The position numbers and the translations under genes are program-made. The notes below the pieces were generated by a model, which was not told where the DNA came from, did not search any database, and was given only the letters and a program-made list of their open reading frames with translations. A stretch of DNA of 64,000 bases from Dichetophora obliterata (Eukaryota; Arthropoda; Insecta; Diptera; Sciomyzidae): the NCBI GenBank assembly GCA_963920525.1, contig OY986439.1:20532819-20596818 (forward strand), in the 5' to 3' direction. Position 1 is the first letter of the stretch; every line of letters starts with the position of its first letter. Below, piece after piece: positions 54,601 to 64,000 of the stretch.

Positions 54601-55146
54601 ATTCTGAAAATTATCTTCGGTACCACATTCGATGGTTGAGATATAAAACCTTATATTTATTTTAGGAAAATGTTAAAAATTTCATTCCTGTATACATTTT
54701 TCTAAAACGAGAAAATGGATATGCAAAAAATATGCAAATTATTAGTTCGCCAAATTTAAATAAAATGTTAATACTATAATCAGTACCAACAAAATTAAGA
54801 CAATCAGCTAATAATTAAAAATTTCGTGCTATCTCTAGTGTGCCTTTAGATTTGAATATCCTCCTTACAGGACACTGTGGGAAAAAATCAAGAATGGCAT
54901 CGTGTTTAGCAAAATATTGTTAGTTAAAGTCTATATTCACTTTTGCTTTTAGACATATGTAGGTTTTTTTTAAAAAAATGTAAGCATTTTGAGATCGGTA
55001 TTTTTATTTTTTTCTCAAAAAACAACTTTTTTTTCAAAGATCACAAGATTAAAGTAACTACTGGAAGTTGACTTTAAAAATTGACGCCGAGCAGGTTAAC
55101 AAAATTAACTGAAATCAAAAGAAACATTTTTTAATCCACATTGCAC
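54601..55146. other. AT-rich stretch, nothing recognised
   Basis: No frame, inverted repeat or dispersed match was noted. Confidence 0.45.
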
Positions 55147-55474
55147 TTTTTTTTTAAAGATCAAAGAACTTTGACCTGAAATGAAGCGGATAGATTGTTT
55201 AGAGCAAATGATTAGAACCATACGTGAATTATTGATTAGGCGAAACAACCGTAAAAGACAATTTGAACTGCTTTTAACTGAGGCTTATGTTATGCCTTAA
55301 CCTCGGCAAGTATTTCCAGCCCTTAGTTGTTCCTGTCCTTTAATTCCACATTTCCGTAAATCTTAAATGTAGAAAAGAACAAAGAAAGTGAAAAGAACCA
55401 TGGCCGAGCCCGGATTCGAACCAGGGACCTCTGGGTTGATAGTCTAGCGCACTCTCCACTAGACTACAAAGGCC
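55147..55474 (-). mobile_element. SINE-A copy 4
   Basis: On the minus strand: GGCCTTTGTAGTCTAGTGGA head, B-box GGTTCGAATCCGGGC, body with a deletion of about 30 bp (the AAAATCCACAACTAAAT part is missing), and tail AGTTCTTTGATCTTTAAA with an A-run. It is close to copy 3 in sequence. Confidence 0.85.
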
Positions 55475-56155
55475 TTTGTCCTTGCGGGAGAGGAAGACAT
55501 TATTTTCCCCAAATTTTTTTTTGGGTAATCTTGACAACCCCTTGCAACTTTTGAGACCTCTTTATATACGATCTTAAATTTTCGATACGCTCTATTGCTC
55601 ACCTTCATAAAATTTTAAACTGTGCATCAGAAATCAGTTAAAGAAGAAAGTTTTAAAGAAAAACTTTAAAGCAATAATTTTTTTATAGGCATTCGCACAA
55701 TAAAGCAACACGTTGCCGCAAAAAAGTGACTTCTAGCCGCATGCAACAACTTTACGCAACATAAATTAATAGATTTGCATTTTATATGCGTCGCTGCTAC
55801 ATAATTAATCAGCAGAAACATGCGTGCAACATGCGGATAACTCAAAGTGTGGCAGCTTTGTAAATAACAGCAACAATAATTAAACAGTGGCAACATTATA
55901 AAAACATGAGCATCATTGCACGAAGCAATGTATCAGAAAAGCGGCAACATAATAATGAGTTAGTAGTGGGCAAGAATGGAAGATTCAAATATGCAAATGT
56001 TGCAACACTTTGCGTGCAACAAAGCAGGTAGTTGTAGTTTAAGGCAAAAACAACAACAACTAAGAGCTACTGTGTGTTTAGACTTAACTGAACTGATACG
56101 CGCAGATAAGCCTTGCATTGCAAAAAAATGTAAAAAATATAGCATGCGGTATATA

Positions 56156-56399
56156 TCGCTTATTTGCTAGAATAACGTCATAACTCAAAAAAAGTCATTT
56201 TGCAGAAAACGCATTTTAAGTTTTCAATTCACTCACACCTCATATGAAAAGATAGAGGCATATTCTCTTCTCACGTGCAGAATATTCAAAATAATAACAT
56301 GAAATTTTTACACAATATGAATAAATAAAGAACAATTCTGCATCATTAACCCAAAAATCATGTTTTTTGAGTTATGACGTTATTCCAGCAAATGAGCGA
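56156..56399. mobile_element. MITE, TCGCTCATTTGCT family, copy 2
   Basis: TCGCTTATTTGCTAGAATAA then CGTCATAACTC, with the inverse at the right end (AATGAGCGA). TATA and TAT flank it, suggesting a TA target. It is in the opposite orientation to the copy at 34734, judged from the asymmetric interior. Confidence 0.8.
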
Positions 56400-59147
56400 T
56401 ATGTGCAAAATTAAGCACAGCGGCGAACAAATTATTCAAGTACCTATTATTTAAAACATAACTAAATTTCACAAAAAAAAAAATTTGTTGAAAATTCTGA
56501 AGCTTTGCTCATAAATAAGTAAATCAATATATATCGTGCGAGATTGTGATTTTGTTTAGTTTGGTTCCACTAAAATTGTGACTTTTGTATGACAATGCTT
56601 AGCAAAATTTCCAAAGCACGCAGAGCCAACAACAAAAACCACAACTGGTGCAGCACTAAAATGCCGCATTAAATTCGGAAGCAATCAAGTAGCAAGCGAA
56701 AATCAACTGCAACACTATTAAAGCTTTTAATTTTATTTTTTTTAAATTTTATTCAACTGTCACATGCCACACTTTGACCTTAGCCAACTCAATGTTGCCG
56801 CATAATAATGCAGCTCAATTTTTCGGTCAATAAACGCAAACCTACGATTTGCCTTTTTGTGTGCATCAATCAATTTCTGCGCATTTGCAGCAACAATCTG
56901 GCGCAACAAATTATTTGTGACAGCTGAAAATTGCCACCAAATCCAGAGTCAACCAAGAGCAAGAATTGACGTCTTTGTAAATGAGTTGGTGCAATTTTTT
57001 GACCCTAATCCTGATTGTAAGCTGACAAATTCCAACAGCTGCTGGCAGCCATGTTTGCGGGTGCGTCTGACTAATGCCCAACTTTAGGCTGCTGTTGCTG
57101 CCTGGCGCTGATTATGTTGAAAAGCGCGAAAATCACTGTTGGTAAAACAAAGTATAGCTTTTGACACCTCATTTTGCAAAAAAAAAAAAAAATAAAATTA
57201 TAATAACAAAGCCAAAAAGCAGGGCGGTACCCGCAAATAATAACAACAAGGATTGTGTTGTTTTTCGGCATTAAGCTTGACTTGCATAAAAATTCGAAAA
57301 TTACAAAAATAACACAAAAATTGCTCTAATAAGCAGCGGGTGCCACATGGGCTGGACACCACCTCCCAGCCTGCCCGACTGGCTGTCCGTCTGACTGCCG
57401 TTTATACTGTTTTGCAATCTAGTCGCAATCTCATTAATAAATTGCACGTCATGAGCTACTGCCTGCCGCCACCGCCACCACCACCAACACCGGCGCTGCT
57501 GTTGCTACTTTAAACCAGCTTCTGCTGCTTGTTGCAACAGGCCTAAATCTTGCATTGGCCGTATTTGTTGATGCCTGTTTATTATTATCTTTTTTATTGT
57601 AGCAGTAATTTTATTTTGTATTATTGTTATTGTTGCTGTTGCTGTTCGATAGGCATATCAATTTAAGGCACTGTTTGCGTCGATAGGTGGCGCTGCATGT
57701 TGCATTCATTTCAATCGCATACTGCTGCGTTGCGATTATTTTCGTAAAACAAAAGCAAAAGACACGCACTCTCGGTAGCAGCAAATTAATGACGTTTCAG
57801 TGTCAATTTTCTGCTCGTTTTATAAATTTTTACAGTTATTTGCAGCTTCAGCAGCGTAAAAAGCAAAAAGGGTGGCCAGCTTTTTTAAAATTGAAAATCC
57901 ATTCTGACGGATCTAGTTTCTAAAAGTGTGTTGAGATTGGTACAATGCTATTATTAAATAAAATATTGAAGAATTTTTGTGTTTTATTTTTTTAATAAGT
58001 CATCGATTTATAGTAACTACTATCGCCTGCGGGGTCGAAATTCGACCAACTGTCTGTAAAGCTGTGAACCGAAATGAACACTTACGAAGCGTATGTTAAA
58101 GCACTGTAGCGTAGATTTAAGAAAACATAAAATTTAAGACGCATAGCGTAGGTGACAGCACTCGTTTGCCATTTTTGTAGCGTAGACATTCGTGTACTTG
58201 AACGTAAACGCAAATATAAACCCTTTACTGTTATCGTATAAAAATTCACAGGAAGAACAACTTAGCAAAAGTGGTCCAACAAAGTTTAAATCTCTCCCGA
58301 ATAACCTCTAGAGTAGTAAAAAATATGAGCTAGTTCTATTATTAATCTTACCAAAATTTCTTCCAAACATTCAGTCAGCCTTTTGGGACCTCCCCCCTAC
58401 AAAAAAACTTAACAAATGAAGAAAATTGTAGAAAACAGTTCGTAGTTGCTATTACCCTTGAGGTGATTCTTAGAGCAGTAAAATGTATAAGATGGTCCTA
58501 TTGTATTTATATTCTCTTATATTATATTGAATTTCTTTTTAACGCCCGTCCTATTGACCATGATTATGAAAGCTAGAAAGATTGAGTTTTGTGTCAGAAT
58601 GAAGCAATTTTTGCAGATAAATTATATGTCATAGAAAAAAATGTGAGAAATTAAAATAAAAAGAAAAAGTAAATACAATAAAAGCAACTTTTGACTTCTT
58701 TTGTGAGTGAATATTACATATTTTAGAGGCTTTTTGAAAACAATATAAGGCAAAGATATGGTAAGGTAACGGTAAATATTTATCCTTTTTTCTATAAAAA
58801 TTCAATTGCACTTTCAGTCAAAGAAAATTTTAGGAAAATCGCTAAGAAAATGAGAGTCCTTGCAAAATCAAAACTTGAAATTTCAATTGTTTTTTCTCAT
58901 TCTGACTCAATGACCCCTTAATCGATTTCAATTCAGTTCAATGCACTGCAGTGGTTTTAAATCGATAAAATACCTTATGTTTCGATTTCAATTCAATAGA
59001 ATCTTTTAAAAATGTATTACTGTAAGCAAAGATAAATCGATGTAAACATTACTCACTCTCTTTCGGCAAGTGAGAATTTTACCGATTTATCCTAATATCA
59101 GTAATGTTGTATATTGTTATGTAATATGTATTCGAAATGTACCCTAA
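56400..59147. other. Gene-like stretch with microsatellites, no exon recognised
   Basis: It is less AT-rich from 56.6 to 57.9 kb, with CCGCCACCACC at about 57468, CTGCTG tracts at 57490-57530 and a (GTT)n/(CTG)n tract at 57620-57645. The frame at 56857-57087 has protein-like composition but no known motif. Degenerate GCGTAG/GCGTATG motifs lie at 58085-58190. No transposon ends were paired. Confidence 0.35.
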
Positions 59148-59420
59148 AAAATAAGTAGGGAGTGTCTCTAGTTGTGGGACATCCTTCGTATTTTTTGGCA
59201 TAAAGCAAATAACCCAGATTTGAGTATTGACAAAATACTAGTTTGACAGTACTCAGTTATTTTGCTAACATCGGAGTGATAAACGCATTTGTGTGCTTTT
59301 TGTGAGCATTGGAAAAAACAAATCGAAAAAATCAACACAAAAGTATTTATTTTTAGTTTTTTCAGAGTGCGATAAATTGAAGTAAATTAATTTAAAAAGA
59401 AGATTCATAATTTATGCAGT

Positions 59421-59822
59421 ACTAGCTAAAACCAGGCGCTTTGCTGCCACGCCCCCGTTTCCAAACGCCCATCAAATATAAACTTGCTTGTGTAAATTGT
59501 GGTCGAATACTTAAAAATGTGATAAAACTTGAAAAATACTGACGGAACCAGCATTTAAAATTATGTTCGTTTTAATGTGTGACAAAAAAAATTGCTGCAA
59601 AAAAGTCATCAATCATCCAGAATACGTCGTAAAGTAGGTTCATACAAAATGTATTGGAAAATTTATTTTCTTCATATTTTTTGCGGGAATTTTTTTTTTT
59701 TTTAGTATTCTTCTTGTTTGGCCGGAGACCAGTTCGAATTGGTATAAATCATCGAAATTGGTACAGCCGTTCTTGAGTTATAAGCGTAGTAACTAACGCC
59801 ACTCTCTTTTATATATATAGAT
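59421..59822 (+). mobile_element. Dispersed repeat, ACTAGCTG...TATATATAGAT family, copy 3
   Basis: It starts ACTAGCTAAAACCAGGCGCT and has CTGCCACGCCCCCG. It ends CTCTTTTATATATATAGATT, like the copies at 3.2-4.9 kb, but lacks the GGGCGTGG modules and the (ACAA)n tail. Confidence 0.55.
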
Positions 59823-60022
59823 TTTCATTGTATTTTGTGATGAAACATAAATTTCTGGTAAAATATGTTAACAAAACAACCACTGAACAGTCACTTTCGA
59901 AATGGCTACTATTCCCAGTTGTGGGACACCTCATATAACCGGTTGCGGGACACCTTGTTTTTGATTGTTAAAGTATGTGTTTCACTCACAAACTGTTAGA
60001 CATTTGTCAACATATCATATTT

Positions 60023-60491
60023 ACCCAGTAGTTCCAGTATTGAAGAAATCTGAAATGAATAATGTACGACTTTTCTTGATCCTTGACGAAAAATGCTGAT
60101 TTGGCCATATATTTCATTGACGAAAATTTCATATAAATGTTACGATTTCGTGCAAGACGCAATGCAGAAACGTCGGGATTTATCATGCACGAACCCAATA
60201 TTGAAATATTGAGGAAGTTTCGTTAACGAAAAGTAGACAGGATTATAAAGAAAATTCGCCAAGGAATTAAAATCGAAACTTAAGATCAAAAATAAAATTC
60301 GTGAAGGAATGTTATACCGAAGCGTTGAAGAAGTGAAAACGCTGTATTTTTGCAGTTTAGCCTTTGAACGATTCGGCTGCTTTGCATTATATTTTGTATG
60401 AATTTTTTTTAAGTCCAGCAGCTCATGCAGAAACTTCCTTCAAGAAATCATCACAAAAAGTTCGTCAATGATGCCGCGAACTACTGGGTAG
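60023..60491. mobile_element. MITE with TACCCAGTAGTTC ends
   Basis: TACCCAGTAGTTC (60022-60034) is exactly inverted at the right (GAACTACTGGGTA, about 60478-60490). The 470 bp interior has repeated TTGACGAAA / TTCGTCAA motifs in both orientations. No target duplication is clear. Confidence 0.6.
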
Positions 60492-60849
60492 ATTGTGTTT
60501 TTTTGCATAATACACATTTAGAAGATGATGAATAACATGAAATATGTTATTTCTGTAGTTTTTTTGTCCCATTGAAGGTTTCTGAAATAAATAAACATAG
60601 TTATTTTTCGTAATTTTGGTGGGTTTATATCAGATTTTTCCATTTTTAGTGAATTTTTCAGGGTGTCCCACAACCGGGTACAAAATACTTTTTTGGCAAA
60701 AAATTAAACCTTTACAAAGTTGATCGTAAAATTTATTACTTGATAAGCTTTTAATAACCTATTCATATGTTCACATATTGTACACTTACTCAAAAGTTAT
60801 AAGCCAAAAACCAAATGTGTCCCATAACCAGAGACATTCCTTATTTCGC

Positions 60850-62284
60850 TAAAATTTAATATTTTACTGAATACAATCTTTTTTCGTACTGTAAAACGCT
60901 GAGTTTTCAAGGTAATGCAGTTAAGAAAAAACTGCCTATTCACATAAAAGTTAAAAGTTTAAGCAAAATAGTATTTGTTGAGTATTTGAGTAAAATAGTA
61001 TTTGCAAGTGAACAGCTGTTTGTCATTTGATTCAATTTCGCAACGTCTCTTCTTGATTTGTGTTTTTTTTATCATGGACCGAATTTTTAACGATTTAAAC
61101 GTGCAGAAACATTAATCCCGACATTGGGTACTAGGGATCGATAACTCATGACGTCATACAAATTGATAACTTGCCAATTTCTTCAAAAGAACTAGCGGAA
61201 AGAATATCGATAGAAAATAACTTTTATTACTGATCGAAAAAATATCAATCAAAATGTTATGTAATAAAATATTTTATTGATAACAAAAATCGCTATTTGT
61301 GGTCAAAATCACAGTTGAAAAAATGAAACATTTTAAAATTTTGGTATAATTACCTGATTTTTAAAATCAGTTTAAATACAAATTTTGTAGAAACACATAT
61401 TCTTGTTTGTCAAATTTAATAAACCAAGACTTATTTAAAATGCGATCAAATTCTTTTTTGCTGCGAAAAATTTCTTTAATGTAATTCGGGTGTGTTTTGA
61501 GAGTTACATAAATAATACATATGAACTTGTTGTTTTTTTTTTATCAGCAACCGTAAATGTTTATATATTTTAGATTTTTCGATTTTTAAGGCAATGTTTG
61601 ATCATCAATGTATGCAATAATAATGAATTGGTTTAAACCGGCTTTCATACTTTATTTCGTTAAGATATTTTCAATTTCTTTTTTGTATTAAATCACGAAA
61701 CACAAAAACACAAGGATTAAAAAAACTACAATGAATTTTTGTTTAGCATTTAAGATCTCGTTGTATATCCTTTGACCTATCACCTTGTAGAAAAGAAATG
61801 TGTTTGAAAGTTGCATTAAATGTTCGTTCAAGCATATCTTGAAATCGTGCATCTTCATGATTTATTAATTTTTTATCGCAAAAAACCAGATTTTAATTTG
61901 AAAAATAGCACATATTTCTTCCAAAGCTTCTTGACTCTGGTTCAAAACAGTGTTTTTGTTCTTTGTATTTTTATTAAAATGAAAAATCATTTCAAGTTTT
62001 ATTTGAGTTTTTGTTTTTCTTATTTATAGAATAGATACACTTTTAAAATTTAATAGACTTTGTGACAAATGTTTCTTTCATATAATTTTCTATTACACCT
62101 TACTCTAAGTCAGTTTTACGTTATACATTTGAATGTTTTTTAAGAGCTTTTGGTTTTAAGTAATAATTTATTCGGCAAAATAATATTTTTATTTTCTCAT
62201 TTTTCTGTTATAGTTTCCTAATTATAAAGGTAAGCCTAAAACTAACTGAGTTTTAAAAATGTTTGTATTGTAAATTTTTGATAT
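60850..62284. other. AT-rich stretch, nothing recognised
   Basis: Repeats of GAGTATTTGAGTAAAATAG occur near 60970-61000. A possible acceptor TTTTTCTGTTATAG followed 16 nt later by GTAAGC (about 62214-62235) is probably chance. There is no gene. Confidence 0.4.
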
Positions 62285-62301
62285 TATTATATGTTTGCGA
62301 T

Positions 62302-62642
62302 GTGGCGACCGTAGTCTAGTGGGTAGCGTGCGTGGCCCTTAAGCTAAAGAACCGCGGTAGCCTGGGTTCAATTCCAGCTCAGACAGAAAGTTTTTTCAAT
62401 TGAATTAATTTTTCTATTTGGTCGTCACCTCTCTCTTCAGACTATGGCAAACCTCAGAGAGTAAAAATTGCCATATAAAGCTTCTTGAGAGCATAAGCCG
62501 TTCGGAGTCGGCATAAAACACGTAGGTCCAGTTCTCAGTCATTTGTGATCAAACATTTAATAACACGCACAACACAATTGATCTATAGAAGTTAGGTTAA
62601 ATTCCTTCCATGGTCTGAAATGGCCAGTTTATTTTACTTTTT
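62302..62642 (+). mobile_element. SINE-B copy 4, full length with target duplication
   Basis: Head TGGCGACCGTAGTCTAGTGG, B-box GGGTTCAATTCCAGC, junction TTTTTTCAATTGAA, body GGTCGTCACCTCTCTCTTCA through CACGCACAACACAATTGATC, and a T-rich 3' end. The flanks are near-identical 17-19 bp: TATTATATGTTTGCGAT (62285-62301) and TATTATATATGTTTGCGAT (62643-62661). This is the reference copy of the family here. Confidence 0.85.
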
Positions 62643-62661
62643 TATTATATATGTTTGCGAT

Positions 62662-64000
62662 TATATTCTTGCTTTCACATGCAATGTTCAATTCAATGCC
62701 TTTTTCCACAAAAAGTTAATCTTTAGGTAGTAATTGCCATTACTTTCTATTACATTCGTTATATATTTGGAGTGTGTACCTTACTAAGCTTGGTGCATAT
62801 ATTAAATTTTAAGAAAAACCTAGATATTACTTTCATATATTTTTATTAAAAAAAAATTAAATACTTAAGACAAATTTAAAAAAAGCGATGATTATTTTTT
62901 AAAATTCGCCAACTTGAACACTTATCGAGAAAATAATCTATATATATAATGTTTTAATAAAAAACCTGATTAATTCGCAAGTTTTAAAACGCATTACAGA
63001 GAATTTTCCATAATATTGTTTTACATTTTATTAAAACAACTACATATTTAATAATGCAAAAACAAAAAGTGCCAACAGAAGATTTAATGGCAACCCTGCA
63101 TGAAGTCACATTACACGAACGAATTCATGCGTCAGCAAAGGTTAAATGAAATAAAATCGTCATGAAATTTTCGCATTAACGCCTCGAAAACAAGCATAAA
63201 GCTTCTGTCGAGTCGAAAGCGAGCCTAAAACGGTGTCTACGGAACGATAAACATTACGCATGCGTAGCACATTGAAAAGAGCTACATGAAAACAAACATG
63301 CACAGCAGCATTTACTGACTTTAATGCCATGTGGCAGCTTTGCGCATAATGTTGCCACCTAAATGTCACAGCTGTTGTGCTGTTATTCTCGTCTGTAAAG
63401 CGCCTGACTTTTGTACCAACGACAGCAAAAGTTCAAGTCAATTATTTTTAAGGACCCAAACAACACCAGAAAAAGAGGGCATCGACTTTTTACTCCAAAC
63501 TTATAATATAATAACACCAAAATGCAAAAACAATAAAAATAAACAAAACTAAAAATGGCACAGAGCATTGTTTTGCGTATTTTTTAGCAATTTTGGCAGT
63601 TTTATGGCAGTTGCAGCTCATGCTGGAGGCCAAAGTGTCACACTGCACGCTCCCACCACGCTCGAGTAAAGGGCCGTCCAGCAGCAGCAGCAGCACGCAA
63701 AACCTCAAATACCGTAAGCTAGCCAAATATGTGTCACACACATACATTTTATGCGCTTATATTGCGTAAAATGCAAAAATTACTATCGTAATGATTAAAG
63801 GTTTGTCTTGTCTCGGCTTGACGCAGCCTATTGTTGGTATCTAATACCTTTGCGCCTGGTTTTTCGCTGTTATTTTGAGTGCTTGGACTGTGCCACTTGG
63901 TGACTTCTAGCTGCTGCTGCCGTTGTAAAATCCTGACAACGACATGATTTTTGCGCAAAATCTTTATGTTTTTGTTACTGTTATATATCTTCAATGGCGC
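62662..64000. other. Mostly unassigned; gene-like composition from 63.1 kb
   Basis: AATGGCAACCCTG at about 63086-63098 resembles a hAT right end, but no partner was found. From 63.1 kb the DNA is less AT-rich, with CAGCAGCAGCAGCAG near 63680. Short frames overlap on both strands and none is recognisable. Confidence 0.35.

Larger units (their letters stand above)
59149..60849. mobile_element. TIR element with GTCTCTAGTTGTGGGACA ends, carrying nested repeats
   Basis: GGGAGTGTCTCTAGTTGTGG at about 59158 is inverted at about 60841 (inverse GGAATGTCTCTGGTTATGGG). The inverted match extends outward into AAATAAG. Internal GTTGTGGGACACC (59918), GGTTGCGGGACACC (59940) and GTGTCCCACAACCGGG (60663) are further copies of the terminal motif in both orientations. 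Two other repeats (59421, 60023) lie inside. No transposase frame remains. Confidence 0.55.

Noticed and set aside
62214..62235. 16-nt micro-exon between TTATAG and GTAAGC
   Set aside because: The acceptor and donor are both only moderate matches in very AT-rich DNA, with nothing else to support an exon.

Overview
The window looks like a stretch of nuclear genome from a cyclorrhaphan fly (inference). It is strongly AT-rich, full of CAA/CAG/GTT microsatellites of the kind common around fly genes, and packed with eukaryotic transposons: non-LTR retrotransposons, tRNA-derived SINEs, hAT, Tc1 and TTA-target MITEs. There is no bacterial-style gene organisation. I recognise no complete host protein-coding gene. 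The only long open frame is a retrotransposon reverse transcriptase at 50.9-52.9 kb. The host signals are candidate splice sites and promoters: an acceptor fused to a donor at 11.73 kb (recursive-splice type), a TATA/initiator pair near 18.93 kb, another near 50.71 kb, and an A-rich exon-like block at 37.7-38.9 kb. The window is therefore probably intergenic or inside a long intron.

Layout. 0-3.2 kb: unassigned DNA with GTT and CA repeats. 3.2-4.9 kb: two adjacent copies of a dispersed repeat with GGGCGTGG modules. 5.2-8.9 kb: a short hAT element, a palindromic MITE and a TAA-flanked MITE. 9.25 and 10.67 kb: first copies of two SINE families, called here SINE-A and SINE-B. 11-12 kb: gene-like DNA with the recursive splice site. 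13.4-16.7 kb: a satellite of about 212 bp units, broken by a LINE fragment and another repeat. 17.0-17.6 kb: two different MITEs sharing one TTA. 19.7-20.7 kb: a 991 bp hAT-type foldback. 21.1-25.7 kb: a mosaic of TIR elements, tandem repeats and a SINE. 28-33.9 kb: MITE, SINE-B, a 2 kb hAT relic and a decayed CR1-group LINE. 34.7-37.4 kb: a dense MITE cluster, including a Tc1 relic whose right inverted repeat is split by another MITE. 39.5-40.4 kb: twin foldbacks with identical ends. 40.8-42.7 kb: a second, inverted copy of the 21.3-22.1 kb element, interrupted by a MITE and a SINE. 43.8-48.1 kb: a broken LOA-like LINE on the minus strand, interrupted by a 5'-truncated CR1-group LINE and rearranged internally. 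50.9-53.0 kb: the best preserved LINE copy. 53.8-54.6 kb: another LINE relic. 55-64 kb: more SINEs and MITEs, and a 1.7 kb TIR element carrying two nested repeats.

How the parts relate. The LINEs could have supplied reverse transcriptase for the SINEs; the SINE-B copy at 62.3 kb has a clear long target duplication. The MITEs were presumably moved by transposases encoded elsewhere, since only a Tc1 transposase tail is visible here. Several insertions can be put in order, because an inverted repeat, a satellite unit or a second copy of the same element supplies the empty site.
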